DNA of 12,031 nt. It comes from Fibrobacter sp. UBA1313. Lineage in GTDB: Bacteria; Fibrobacterota; Fibrobacteria; Fibrobacterales; Fibrobacteraceae. The DNA lies in assembly GCA_002307115.1 (NCBI GenBank), contig DBTP01000080.1, positions 1-12,031 on the forward strand, in the 5' to 3' direction. Below, one piece after another: positions 1 through 6,473 of this stretch. Under the pieces are notes generated by a model. The model was not told where the DNA came from, made no database searches, and saw only the letters and a list, made by a program, of their open reading frames with translations. How positions within the stretch are numbered: position 1 is the stretch's first letter; the number at the start of each line of letters is the position of its first letter. Position numbers and translations under genes: made by a program.

Positions 1-555
1 TTGGGTGGTGGGAGTGCTGATTGTGCGGCAGCTCTCCGCCTTCTTAACAAATTATGGAATTTGAATCTGTCGTTTGAATCATTAGCTTCTTTCGGGGCTT
101 CTTTGGGTGCGGATGTTCCGTTTTTGGTGCGTGGCGGTTCTGCACTGGCCGAGGGAATTGGCGAAAAATTGACGCCAATGGTTCCTGTGGCTTTGCCAAA
201 GGGAGAGGCTTTGCTTGTGGCAACTCCTCAGTGTGCTGTACCGACGAAAGCCGCTTATGCGGGTTGCATTCCTTCTGGGGAGGCACGTTGGGAGACTTAT
301 AAAAAATCAAATTACGCGGCTCTTGCCGGTGAATTTTACAATAAATTTGAAGAATCCGTATTCCCGCAGTTCCCCCTGATTGTTGAGATGAAATCCTTTT
401 TTCTTGCAAGGGGTGCAACGCAAGCTTTGATGTCTGGTTCAGGGGCTTCTGTTTTTGCTTTATTCGAAAGTGAAAAAAAGGCAATTTCTGCGCAGCAATC
501 CCTAGGGGAAAAGGCTCGTTGGAGTGCCGTAACGCAATTTTTTGCGGGTTTTTGA
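1..555 (+). CDS. ispE: 4-diphosphocytidyl-2-C-methyl-D-erythritol kinase, 3' part (5' end outside window)
   Basis: This is the C-terminal part of IspE, the GHMP-family kinase that phosphorylates the 2-hydroxyl of CDP-methylerythritol in the MEP isoprenoid pathway (cytoplasmic). The frame is open from base 1 and ends in TGA at 553-555. The first residues, LGGGSADCAAALRLLN, are the glycine-rich ATP-binding motif that lies in the middle of IspE, so the TTG at base 1 is an internal Leu codon and not a start. The third GHMP motif, MSGSGASVFALF, is near the C-terminus. About 184 residues are visible of a family length near 280-300, so roughly the first 100 residues are missing. A tRNA-Gln follows 52 bp downstream. 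The motif pair plus the tRNA-Gln/rplY/pth neighbours make IspE much likelier than other GHMP kinases such as homoserine kinase. Confidence 0.93.
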   Translation: MGGGSADCAAALRLLNKLWNLNLSFESLASFGASLGADVPFLVRGGSALAEGIGEKLTPMVPVALPKGEALLVATPQCAVPTKAAYAGCIPSGEARWETYKKSNYAALAGEFYNKFEESVFPQFPLIVEMKSFFLARGATQALMSGSGASVFALFESEKKAISAQQSLGEKARWSAVTQFFAGF

Positions 556-566
556 GAAAAGAGACC

Positions 567-595
567 TTTAAATTTCAAAATTCAAGTGCTATCTT
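567..595 (+). promoter_or_regulatory. putative sigma-70-type promoter for tRNA-Gln
   Basis: A -35-like TTTAAA at 567-572 and a -10-like TATCTT at 590-595 are separated by 17 bp. Transcription would begin near 602, a few bases before the mature tRNA 5' end at 608. The stretch lies just after the ispE stop codon. The boxes match the consensus only partly, so this is a position-supported guess. It would also drive the L25 gene downstream. Confidence 0.4.
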
Positions 596-607
596 TGGGG
601 CTCCCTA

Positions 608-679
608 TGGGGTATCGTCAAGTGGTAAGACAACGGATTTTGATTCCGTTATTCGTTGGTTCGAGTCCAGCTACCCCAA
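608..679 (+). tRNA. tRNA-Gln (anticodon TTG)
   Basis: A full cloverleaf can be drawn. The acceptor stem TGGGGTA (608-614) pairs with TACCCCA (672-678), followed by discriminator A679. The anticodon stem ACGGA (633-637) pairs with TCCGT (645-649) around loop TTTTGAT, putting anticodon TTG at 640-642 (reads CAA/CAG, Gln). The T arm is GTTGG/CCAGC around loop TTCGAGT (660-666). The 3' CCA is not encoded and must be added after transcription. The U1-A72 closing pair is typical of bacterial tRNA-Gln. In an organism with GatCAB this tRNA is first charged with Glu and then amidated; gatA lies about 4 kb away in this window. Confidence 0.96.
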
Positions 680-705
680 TAGGTTTTTTTTAACTGGAGA
701 ATTCC

Positions 706-1380
706 ATGGAATTAACAACACTCAAAGCAACCTCGAGAGTATCGGGCGCATCACGCAATGTAGCGCGTTTGCGTAAAGCTGGACAAGTTCCGGCTATCTA
801 TTATGGTAAGGGTTTGGAGTCTGTGAGCATTAGCGTTAGCGCTATTGAACTTCGCAAGATCCTCGCCCCAGGCAAGCGTTACACGCTTTTGGATCTTGAG
901 ATCGATGGCAAGGCAGGCAATCCGGCTTTGGTTTATTCGTTCCAAAAAGATTGCATTACTCAAGCGATCACACATATCGACTTTTTGAAGATCGATGAGA
1001 CGACTCCAGTGGCTGTTCGTATCCCTGTTGTCCTCTCCGGTATTCCGGTAGGTGTTAAGAATCAGGGTGGTATTTTCTCTCAAGAGAATCGTTATATCAA
1101 GCTCTCTGTGGTTCCAGGTAAAATTGCAGCAAACCTCTCCTTGGATGTTTCTGAATTTAATGCCGGGACGACTTTCTACGCTAAGGATTTTAAGCTTGGC
1201 GAAGCAACCCTCGTTTCTCCAGCTCGTACGGTGATTTTTACGATCTCGACCAAGTCTAAGGCACTCAAGCAAGATGCTGCTGCCGCTGCTGCTGCTCCTG
1301 TTGTTGCTGCACCTGCCGCTGCACCTGCTGCGACTCCTGCTGAAAAGGGCGATAAATCTGAAAAGGCTAATAAGAAGTAA
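706..1380 (+). CDS. rplY: 50S ribosomal protein L25 / general stress protein CTC
   Basis: L25 binds 5S rRNA on the large ribosomal subunit. The 224-residue product is of the long CTC/TL5 type: an N-terminal L25 5S-binding domain (about 1-95, with the family pattern R..ARLRKAGQVPAIYYG at residues 18-34) followed by a C-terminal TL5/CTC beta domain (about 100-185). The last 40 residues or so are low complexity: an Ala/Pro-rich linker (roughly residues 190-211) and a charged, Lys-rich end (EKGDKSEKANKK). Such tails are common in this family in several phyla. The start is set by GGAG at 696-699, 6 bp before the ATG. The gene begins 26 bp after tRNA-Gln, probably on the same transcript, and ends at a strong terminator. 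prs, the usual neighbour upstream of ctc/rplY, is absent. Confidence 0.93.
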   Translation: MELTTLKATSRVSGASRNVARLRKAGQVPAIYYGKGLESVSISVSAIELRKILAPGKRYTLLDLEIDGKAGNPALVYSFQKDCITQAITHIDFLKIDETTPVAVRIPVVLSGIPVGVKNQGGIFSQENRYIKLSVVPGKIAANLSLDVSEFNAGTTFYAKDFKLGEATLVSPARTVIFTISTKSKALKQDAAAAAAAPVVAAPAAAPAATPAEKGDKSEKANKK

Positions 1381-1401
1381 TCGCTTTTGGTTCTTTTATG
1401 G

Positions 1402-1430
1402 AAAAGCTCGCCTCAGTGCGGGCTTTTTCT
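1402..1430 (+). terminator. Rho-independent terminator after rplY
   Basis: The stem AAAAGCTCGC (1402-1411) pairs over 10 bp, with one G-U, with GCGGGCTTTT (1418-1427) around a 6-base loop, and runs into a T-rich tail. It lies 22 bp after the L25 stop codon and separates the tRNA-Gln/rplY transcript from pth. Confidence 0.9.
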
Positions 1431-1482
1431 TTTAGGGCCATTTTAGATTTGAAAAAAAGTTTAATTTTGTGCAGAGGTTTTT

Positions 1483-2046
1483 ATGTATCTCATTATCGGA
1501 CTCGGGAATCCGGGAAGTAAGTACGAGCATACGCGTCATAACTTAGGCTTTATGGCTTTAGACTGTCTTGCCGATTCCTCCCTCCCTTGGAAATCCGAAT
1601 ATAAAGCGTTGACTCAAAAGCTTCGTTGGGGTGGTCACGAAGTGGTGCTTGCAAAACCTCAGACGTTTATGAATTTGAGTGGTGAAGCCGTTCAGGCATT
1701 GATGAGTTGGTATAAAGTTCCCGTGACAAATGTGATTGTAATGGTGGATGATGTGACACTAGATTGTGGTCGCGTTCGCGTGCGGGGGAAAGGGAGCCAT
1801 GGAGGTCAGAATGGGCTCCGCAGCATCATCGAAAAAGTGGGGGATGCGTTCCCGAGAATTCGGATTGGCGAAGGAAAATGTCCTCCCTGCTGGGAAATGT
1901 CGGATTGGGTGCTTTCCAAAGTATCGGATGAAGATAAGATCGCTCTAAAGCCTGTTTTTAAACATATTCCTGCGATTGTGACGTCCTTGATGAATGAGGG
2001 CGTAGACGTTTGTATGGGTCGCTATAATGGCCCGTTAGCGGAATAA
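1483..2046 (+). CDS. pth: peptidyl-tRNA hydrolase
   Basis: Pth cleaves the ester bond of peptidyl-tRNAs released from ribosomes, recycling tRNA (cytoplasm). The 187-residue length is normal. Family signatures are present: the N-terminal IIGLGNPGSKYEHTRHNLGF with catalytic His19, KPQTFMNLSG with Asn64, MVDD with the catalytic Asp89, and GSHGGQNGLRSI with Asn110 (equivalents of E. coli His20, Asn68, Asp93 and Asn114). The start is supported by AGAGG at 1473-1477, 5 bp before the ATG. The gene follows the rplY terminator, so it probably has its own promoter, though I cannot place a convincing one. An unusual local feature is a Cys-Pro-Pro-Cys at residues 133-136, just after the RIRIGEG segment, where most relatives have R-P and non-Cys residues. 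Confidence 0.96.
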   Translation: MYLIIGLGNPGSKYEHTRHNLGFMALDCLADSSLPWKSEYKALTQKLRWGGHEVVLAKPQTFMNLSGEAVQALMSWYKVPVTNVIVMVDDVTLDCGRVRVRGKGSHGGQNGLRSIIEKVGDAFPRIRIGEGKCPPCWEMSDWVLSKVSDEDKIALKPVFKHIPAIVTSLMNEGVDVCMGRYNGPLAE

Positions 2047-2050
2047 TTAC

Positions 2051-2056
2051 TATCTT
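2051..2056 (+). promoter_or_regulatory. possible -10 box upstream of the zinc-ribbon/guaB unit
   Basis: TATCTT lies just after the pth stop codon in the context ACTATCTTTACCCC. This resembles GCTATCTTTGGGG before tRNA-Gln. No good -35 box is visible at the right distance, so this rests only on similarity to the other site and on position (78 bp before the next ATG). No hairpin terminator is visible between pth and the next gene, so read-through from pth is also possible. Confidence 0.22.
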
Positions 2057-2128
2057 TACCCCAATGCGGAGACCTCTGGAAAAAGTTTATTTTTTTAGAC
2101 GTTCCTGAAAATTCCACTGAGAGCACTC

Positions 2129-2881
2129 ATGAATCCTGAAGTGAATACATTGCTCGAATTGGATCGGTTAGAAGTAAGCCGATTGAATTTGGAGTGTGCT
2201 CAGGCTTCTTTATCCAGTAAAATTTCTGAAAAGCAATCTATTTTGGCTTCGGCTCTTGCTGATTTGACGGATAAAAAAAATATTGTGGAAGCATCTGAAA
2301 ATGCGCTTTATGCTTTTTCTGGAAGGGTCATCATGGATACGGGTCGCATTAATCGGTTACAGAGTCTTTCTCTGGAAAATGTTTCTCAGAAAGAATATGA
2401 AACCATGCAAGCCGAACTGTTGACTTATCAAGAGCGGATTCGTCATTCTCGAGAGGAACAGTCAAGATTGCGGAGAACGCTCCCCAGTATTCGTGCAGAA
2501 CTTGAATTAATTCGGGCTGATTTTGATCGTCTTGAAGAAACTTTACTTCCAGAAATGGAAACATTGAAAAACGAACTCGCTGAGTGTATTGTAAAAATGA
2601 ATCAAACGGCAAATGATATTGTGACTTTGCGAGATCAACTTCCTGTTGCGGATGCTTCTGCTTGGGCACTGTGGGTCCAGTCCCGTGCCGCCTTGATTCG
2701 CAAAGGGGATCAGACAACGTTTCTATCTCAGATTTCACAAGGGGACGATTCCTGTAAGCTTTGCTTTGGAAATCTACCCAAACAATTTTTAGTCGATCTC
2801 AGTCACTGTAACTCTTATTTAGAATGCCCCAATTGTGGGTGCTTTCTTGTATTTAACCCTAAAAAAGTCGTGAGGAAATAA
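2129..2881 (+). CDS. coiled-coil protein with C-terminal C4 zinc ribbon (CT398/HP0958-like)
   Basis: The 250-residue product matches the layout of the bacterial C4-type zinc-ribbon family (PF02591; relatives CT398 of Chlamydia and HP0958/FlgZ of Helicobacter). Residues 1-170 are charged, heptad-rich and almost without proline, consistent with a long antiparallel coiled coil. The C-terminal end has paired cysteines C209-x2-C212 and C233-x2-C236 (CKLC and CPNC), the expected zinc ligands. C227 and C238 are extra. The family is linked in some bacteria to RNA or protein binding, including flagellar regulation in Helicobacter, but the general function is not known. The stop codon overlaps the guaB start as TAATG, so the two are probably translationally coupled. 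The start is the first ATG with a weak GAGAG upstream. The assignment to family is solid; the role is open. Confidence 0.85.
   Translation: MNPEVNTLLELDRLEVSRLNLECAQASLSSKISEKQSILASALADLTDKKNIVEASENALYAFSGRVIMDTGRINRLQSLSLENVSQKEYETMQAELLTYQERIRHSREEQSRLRRTLPSIRAELELIRADFDRLEETLLPEMETLKNELAECIVKMNQTANDIVTLRDQLPVADASAWALWVQSRAALIRKGDQTTFLSQISQGDDSCKLCFGNLPKQFLVDLSHCNSYLECPNCGCFLVFNPKKVVRK
2872..2876 (+). promoter_or_regulatory. guaB ribosome binding site inside the upstream gene
   Basis: GAGGA lies 4 bp before the guaB ATG at 2881 and within the last codons of the zinc-ribbon gene. With the TAATG stop/start overlap it fixes the guaB start and points to translational coupling. Confidence 0.7.
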
Positions 2882-4332
2882 TGATAATTTTAAAAGAAGC
2901 TCTGACTTTTGATGACGTTCTGCTTGTTCCGGGCGAATCAGAAGTCTTGCCTAGTAATACCGACTTGAGCGTTCAGCTTGCTCCCAATCTTAAGCTCAAT
3001 ATTCCAATTGTAAGTGCCGCAATGGACACCGTGACGACAGCGCCTTTGGCTATTTCTTTAGCTTTGCAGGGTGGCATCGGTGTGATTCATAAAAATATGT
3101 CGGTGGCTGAGCAGGCTGCAGAAGTCCGCACGGTGAAACGTTGGCAGTCCGGTATTGTTTTTGATCCGGTGACATTGGATGCAGATCAACCGGTGAGTGA
3201 TGCTATCGCTATGAAGGCGCGTATTCAAGTGAGTGGATTCCCGATTCTTTCTAAAGGAAAGCTGGTGGGGATGCTCACGAGCCGTGACCTCCGGACTATC
3301 ACTGATTTTTCAGTGAAAATTAAAGATGTCATGATAAAGGATCTCATCACAGCGAGCCCCAAGGTAAGCCTTGTGAAGGCGAAAGAATTACTCAATGCAA
3401 ACCGCATTGAAAAATTGCCATTGGTCGATTCTCAGAGAAACTTGAAGGGCCTTATCACGCTAACAGATATTCTGAAGCGCGAAAGTAATCCTGCGGCGAG
3501 CCTTGATAAGAATGGTCAGTTGCTGGTGGGTGCTGCTGTGAGTACTTCTGCTGATACTTTGCAACGTGTGGAAGCGCTGGTGGAAGCCGGAGTGGATATG
3601 CTTGTGGTGGATACATCTCATGGTCACCATATTGGGGTGCGCAACATGGTAAAAACCCTGCGCAAAAAATATCCAAAATTGACACTTTGTGCGGGGAATG
3701 TCGTTACGCCAGAAGGGGTCACGGAACTTGCCAAGTGTGGCGCGGATATTGTAAAGGTGGGCATCGGGCCGGGTTCCATTTGCACCACGCGAGTCATTGC
3801 GGGTGTGGGTTATCCTCAGTTCTCAGCAATTGTGGAATGTGTTGAAGCCGCGAAAAAGGCGGGAATCGGTATTATTGCCGATGGTGGAATTAAGTATTCT
3901 GGGGATATTGCGAAGGCACTCGCCGCTGGCGCTCGCGCGGTGATGCTTGGAAGTCTCTTTGCAGGTACCGAAGAAAGTCCCGGAGAAATTATTCTCGCCG
4001 ATGGTCGTAGCTTTAAGAGTTATCGTGGCATGGGTTCCATTGGCGCTATGAAGGATGGTTCTAAGGATCGTTATTTCCAGAGCAACATTACCGATACAAA
4101 GAAATTTGTGCCGGAAGGAATTGAAGGCCGTGTGGCTTATAAGGGCCCTCTCCGTGACACGGTTTATCAGTTGGTCGGTGGTATTCATCAGGCGATGGGT
4201 TATGTGGGTGCTAAAGATCTTCAATCGATGCACAAGCTCGCCCGTTTTGTTCGTATTACTAATGCGGGTCTTCGTGAATCCCATCCGCATGATGTAACAA
4301 TTACGACGGAAGCGCCGAATTATCGCGTCTAG
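2881..4332 (+). CDS. guaB: inosine-5'-monophosphate dehydrogenase
   Basis: GuaB oxidises IMP to XMP with NAD+, the committed step of GMP synthesis (cytoplasm, homotetramer). The 483 residues are full length. The N-terminal signature LTFDDVLLVPGESEVLP (8-24) opens the TIM barrel. A CBS-domain pair (about 92-205) interrupts it. The nucleotide-binding segment VVDTSHGHH is at 242-250. The catalytic loop GIGPGSICTTR puts the active-site Cys at 301. GMGSIGAM (383-390) and the flap EGIEGRV (412-418) complete the IMP site. Every key motif is intact. The gene overlaps the zinc-ribbon gene by one base and ends at a strong hairpin terminator. The CBS pair separates it from GMP reductase, which lacks it. 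No guaA is visible nearby. Confidence 0.98.
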   Translation: MIILKEALTFDDVLLVPGESEVLPSNTDLSVQLAPNLKLNIPIVSAAMDTVTTAPLAISLALQGGIGVIHKNMSVAEQAAEVRTVKRWQSGIVFDPVTLDADQPVSDAIAMKARIQVSGFPILSKGKLVGMLTSRDLRTITDFSVKIKDVMIKDLITASPKVSLVKAKELLNANRIEKLPLVDSQRNLKGLITLTDILKRESNPAASLDKNGQLLVGAAVSTSADTLQRVEALVEAGVDMLVVDTSHGHHIGVRNMVKTLRKKYPKLTLCAGNVVTPEGVTELAKCGADIVKVGIGPGSICTTRVIAGVGYPQFSAIVECVEAAKKAGIGIIADGGIKYSGDIAKALAAGARAVMLGSLFAGTEESPGEIILADGRSFKSYRGMGSIGAMKDGSKDRYFQSNITDTKKFVPEGIEGRVAYKGPLRDTVYQLVGGIHQAMGYVGAKDLQSMHKLARFVRITNAGLRESHPHDVTITTEAPNYRV

Positions 4333-4350
4333 CCATTAAAAGAAAAATGA

Positions 4351-4381
4351 AAAAATCCTCGTAGCAATACGGGGATTTTTT
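4351..4381 (+). terminator. strong, possibly bidirectional terminator between guaB and gatA
   Basis: A 13-bp stem (4351-4363 with 4368-4380, one G-U) is capped by a GCAA GNRA tetraloop (4364-4367). The 3' arm ends in a run of six Ts for the + strand. The 5' arm begins with an A tract, and a second A-rich stretch lies just upstream, so the same hairpin can end transcription arriving on the - strand from gatA. The two genes converge here. Confidence 0.9.
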
Positions 4382-4382
4382 G

Positions 4383-4526
4383 TTGAAAGTAAAAGCATAA
4401 AAAATGACAAGACTGCGCGATAGCGAAGAGAATCAGATATTAATTCTTATGGGGCTGAGCTCTAAGGACCTACGCCGTGTCACGCCAGGGAGAAAATTTC
4501 TTGGAACCCTGCGAGGTTCGGATTCA
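4383..4526. other. convergent intergenic stretch (3' UTR of gatA)
   Basis: These 144 bp lie between the shared terminator and the gatA stop. On the - strand they would form a long gatA 3' untranslated region, because no nearer hairpin with a T tract is visible. A short inverted repeat (AGGG..AGAAAATTTCT..CCCT, about 4489-4510) is present. On the + strand a 42-codon ORF runs from ATG 4404 to TAA 4530-4532, without a ribosome binding site and overlapping the end of gatA. I assign no gene here. Confidence 0.5.
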
Positions 4527-5960
4527 TCATAAATTTTCTATACAATGCGAAACTCTTTCAGATGCGGCGGCCACTGAAAGCAGATTGGTCTCCTGAAAGG
4601 GTTTTCCGATCCATTGCATACCGATAGGAAAATTTTTCACGGTGCCGCAGGGGAGGGAAATTCCTGGGAGACCTGCGAGGTTGAGACTCACGGTGTAAAT
4701 ATCGGAAAGATACATGGCCATTGGGTCACTTTCATTGACGCCACGGTGGAGAGGAAGTCCTGGCATGGTAGGGCTTGCGATCACATCACAGACTTCAAAT
4801 GCTTTGGTGAAATCATCGGTAATCAATCGACGCACTTTTTGCGCTTGTACGTAATAGGCATCGTAGAAACCGGAACTCAGCACGTAAGAACCGAGAAGAA
4901 TGCGACGTTGTACTTCTTTGCCAAAACCCTCGCTACGGGACATCGCGTAAAGATCAAATAAATTACGGGCCTCTTTACTGCGGTGTGTGTAACGGACCCC
5001 ATCAAATCGGCTTAAGTTGCTGGAGGCTTCGGCGGTCGCAATGATGTAGTAACTAGAGACGGCGTAAGATACATTGGGTAGCGAAATTTCTCGAAGGATA
5101 GCGCCTTCGGCTTCAAGTGTTTTGAGGTGCTTCTCCATGACCGCTTTGCAATTCTTGTCGAGGCCTTCGCCGAAGTATTCTTTGGGGATGCCGATGACTT
5201 TGCCTTTGATGCTTTCTTGGAGTTTTGCTCCGAAATTTTCGCTGGGGCGTGCGCTCGTGGTGTTATCATGCGAATCCTGGCCGCAGATAATGGAAAGGAT
5301 TGTGGCGCAATCTTCGACGTTACTTGCAATGGGGCCAATTTGATCCAGGCTGGAGGCATAAGCGAGGAGCCCGTAACGGGAGACGCGGCCGTAGGTCGGC
5401 TTTAAGCCGACTACACCGGTGCAAGCGGCTGGCTGACGAATGGATCCACCGGTGTCCGAGCCGAGGCTTATCGGTACGCAACCCGAGGCTACGGCTACGG
5501 CAGAACCGCCCGAGGAACCACCAGGAACACGCGTTTTATCCAGCGGATTTTCTACAGGGCCAAAGAACGATGATTCTGAGGAGGAACCCATGGCAAATTC
5601 ATCCATGTTGGTTTTTCCCACAATCACAGCACCCTGGGCTTCCAGCTTTTCTACGGCGGTCGCGGTATAAGGGGCCACAAAATTTTCAAGAATCTTCGAT
5701 GCCGCAGTAGTGCGAGAACCTTCTAAACAAAGATTGTCTTTAATGGCGATCGGAATTCCATCGAGAGCCCCCAGACTTTTCCCCGCCTTTTTGCGCTCGT
5801 CCGCTTCGTGTGCCTTTTGCAGGGCGCGTTCCGAAAGGATTGAAATAAAAGCATTGAGACTTTTATGAGATTCGATTTTAGAGAGGGCTTCTTCGGCCAA
5901 ATTGACGGCGGTTTTTTCTCCGTTTTGTAATAAGGCACTGAACTCTTTGATATTCGCCAT
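4527..5960 (-). CDS. gatA: glutamyl-tRNA(Gln) amidotransferase subunit A
   Basis: GatA is the amidase subunit of GatCAB. It hydrolyses glutamine and feeds ammonia to GatB to convert Glu-tRNA(Gln) to Gln-tRNA(Gln), and often also Asp-tRNA(Asn). The product is 477 residues from the chosen start. The amidase-signature Ser-cisSer-Lys triad is intact: Lys74 (GIPIAIKDN), Ser149 (PGGSSGGSA) and nucleophile Ser173 (SDTGGSIRQPA). The start is ATG at 5960, preceded by GGAG and overlapping the upstream gene's TAA as TAATG. An upstream in-frame ATG at 5978 would add six residues but lies inside the DUF4321-like gene and has no better ribosome binding site. The gene ends its operon. gatC and gatB are not adjacent on either side, so the subunit genes are split. 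Other amidases are less likely given the length and strong GatA-type motifs. Confidence 0.95.
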   Translation of the reverse strand: MANIKEFSALLQNGEKTAVNLAEEALSKIESHKSLNAFISILSERALQKAHEADERKKAGKSLGALDGIPIAIKDNLCLEGSRTTAASKILENFVAPYTATAVEKLEAQGAVIVGKTNMDEFAMGSSSESSFFGPVENPLDKTRVPGGSSGGSAVAVASGCVPISLGSDTGGSIRQPAACTGVVGLKPTYGRVSRYGLLAYASSLDQIGPIASNVEDCATILSIICGQDSHDNTTSARPSENFGAKLQESIKGKVIGIPKEYFGEGLDKNCKAVMEKHLKTLEAEGAILREISLPNVSYAVSSYYIIATAEASSNLSRFDGVRYTHRSKEARNLFDLYAMSRSEGFGKEVQRRILLGSYVLSSGFYDAYYVQAQKVRRLITDDFTKAFEVCDVIASPTMPGLPLHRGVNESDPMAMYLSDIYTVSLNLAGLPGISLPCGTVKNFPIGMQWIGKPFQETNLLSVAAASERVSHCIENL

Positions 5961-6286
5961 TAGCGTTCTCCAGACCATTTCATAATGTAAAGGCTTGTGA
6001 CTAAGCCCACTAAACTCATCACGTTCAATTTAAGACCAATGCCGAGGGCAATTTTGATCATATAAAGGTCAATAACGATGGGGGCAATGTCTGTTCCCGT
6101 ACCGATATTAAAAGCCCAGAAAGGGGCAACGAAAAAATTATGCACAATGTTATCGTAGCCACCGGCGTTCATAATTACACCTAATTCGCCAAAAAGGAGT
6201 CCCAAGCTTTCACCGAGGATGCCGCCAAAAACGAGGCCGAGTACTACAAAAAGAACCAATCTGCCAAAACTATTATTACGAGTCAT
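5960..6286 (-). CDS. small DUF4321-like membrane protein
   Basis: This 108-residue hydrophobic protein has about three membrane segments: residues 8-27 (FGRLVLFVVLGLVFGGILGE region), a middle stretch around the FFVAPFWAFNIG segment, and a C-terminal segment LNVMSLVGLVTSLYIMKW. The pattern of an N-terminal glycine-rich helix with GGILGESLG, a central loop, and a C-terminal KLNVMSLVGLVTSLY helix resembles DUF4321 proteins as I know them from clostridia and other bacteria; their function is unknown. The start at 6286 is set by GAGGAG 4 bp upstream. A longer frame begins at 6319 but has no ribosome binding site and crosses the predicted promoter. Its TAA overlaps the gatA ATG, so expression is probably coupled. 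Family assignment is from memory of the pattern and is moderately sure; the gene itself is well supported. Confidence 0.75.
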   Translation of the reverse strand: MTRNNSFGRLVLFVVLGLVFGGILGESLGLLFGELGVIMNAGGYDNIVHNFFVAPFWAFNIGTGTDIAPIVIDLYMIKIALGIGLKLNVMSLVGLVTSLYIMKWSGER

Positions 6287-6309
6287 AAAACTCCTCGAAA
6301 GTACGGCAA

Positions 6310-6338
6310 AATATAACAAGAAGTCTTGGATAAATGAA
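6310..6338 (-). promoter_or_regulatory. putative promoter for the DUF4321-like/gatA unit
   Basis: Read on the - strand, a TATATT -10-like box (6310-6315) lies 17 bp from a weak TTCATT (6333-6338). Transcription would start about 15-20 bp before the ATG at 6286, giving a short leader containing the GAGGAG site. The -10 match is good and the -35 match poor. Confidence 0.4.
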
Positions 6339-6369
6339 TTGAATTTGGCTTATGCGGTGCCTGAATCTC

Positions 6370-6388
6370 TGTTCTACAATTGTAAACA
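6370..6388. promoter_or_regulatory. palindromic possible operator in the divergent intergenic region
   Basis: TACAATTGTA (6375-6384) is a perfect 10-bp palindrome. It can be extended to TGTT-c-TACAATTGTA-AACA with one unpaired base. It lies in the 187-bp region between the divergent DUF4321-like and GH3 genes, upstream of the GH3 leader, where a transcription factor could control the hydrolase. TACAAT also resembles a -10 box, but no matching -35 is seen. AT-rich palindromes arise easily by chance. Confidence 0.25.
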
Positions 6389-6463
6389 AAAAATAAAAAT
6401 GGGGAATCCCTTTGGGTGAGTTCATTAGTTAGATTTCGGATAAGGATGTTCCGAGTTTCTTAT

Positions 6464-6467
6464 GGAG
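6464..6467 (+). promoter_or_regulatory. ribosome binding site that decides the GH3 start
   Basis: GGAG lies 6 bp before the ATG at 6474. The nearer upstream in-frame ATG at 6462 overlaps this site and has no comparable motif of its own. Starting at 6474 also gives a classic signal peptide directly from Met-Arg-Lys. Confidence 0.65.
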
Positions 6468-6473
6468 AAATCT

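Noticed and set aside
1..3. TTG start codon at base 1
   Set aside because: The following residues are the mid-protein ATP-binding motif of IspE, so the gene begins outside the window.
519..776. 85-codon open frame on the plus strand
   Set aside because: It runs straight through the tRNA-Gln gene and both flanking genes in another frame.
751..1272. 173-codon open frame on the minus strand within rplY
   Set aside because: It is antisense to a clear L25 gene, has no family motif and no suitable promoter or ribosome binding site.
1276..1344. GCT/GCC-rich repeat-like tract
   Set aside because: It encodes the Ala/Pro-rich tail of L25 in frame, a common low-complexity extension in this family, so it is not treated as a DNA repeat or regulatory element.
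5300..5710. 136-codon open frame antisense to gatA
   Set aside because: GatA is intact with all catalytic residues on the other strand; this frame is Arg/Pro-rich shadow sequence.
5961..5978. Upstream in-frame ATG for gatA giving six more residues
   Set aside because: The ATG at 5960 has a GGAG at proper spacing and a TAATG overlap with the preceding gene, a junction also used at guaB.
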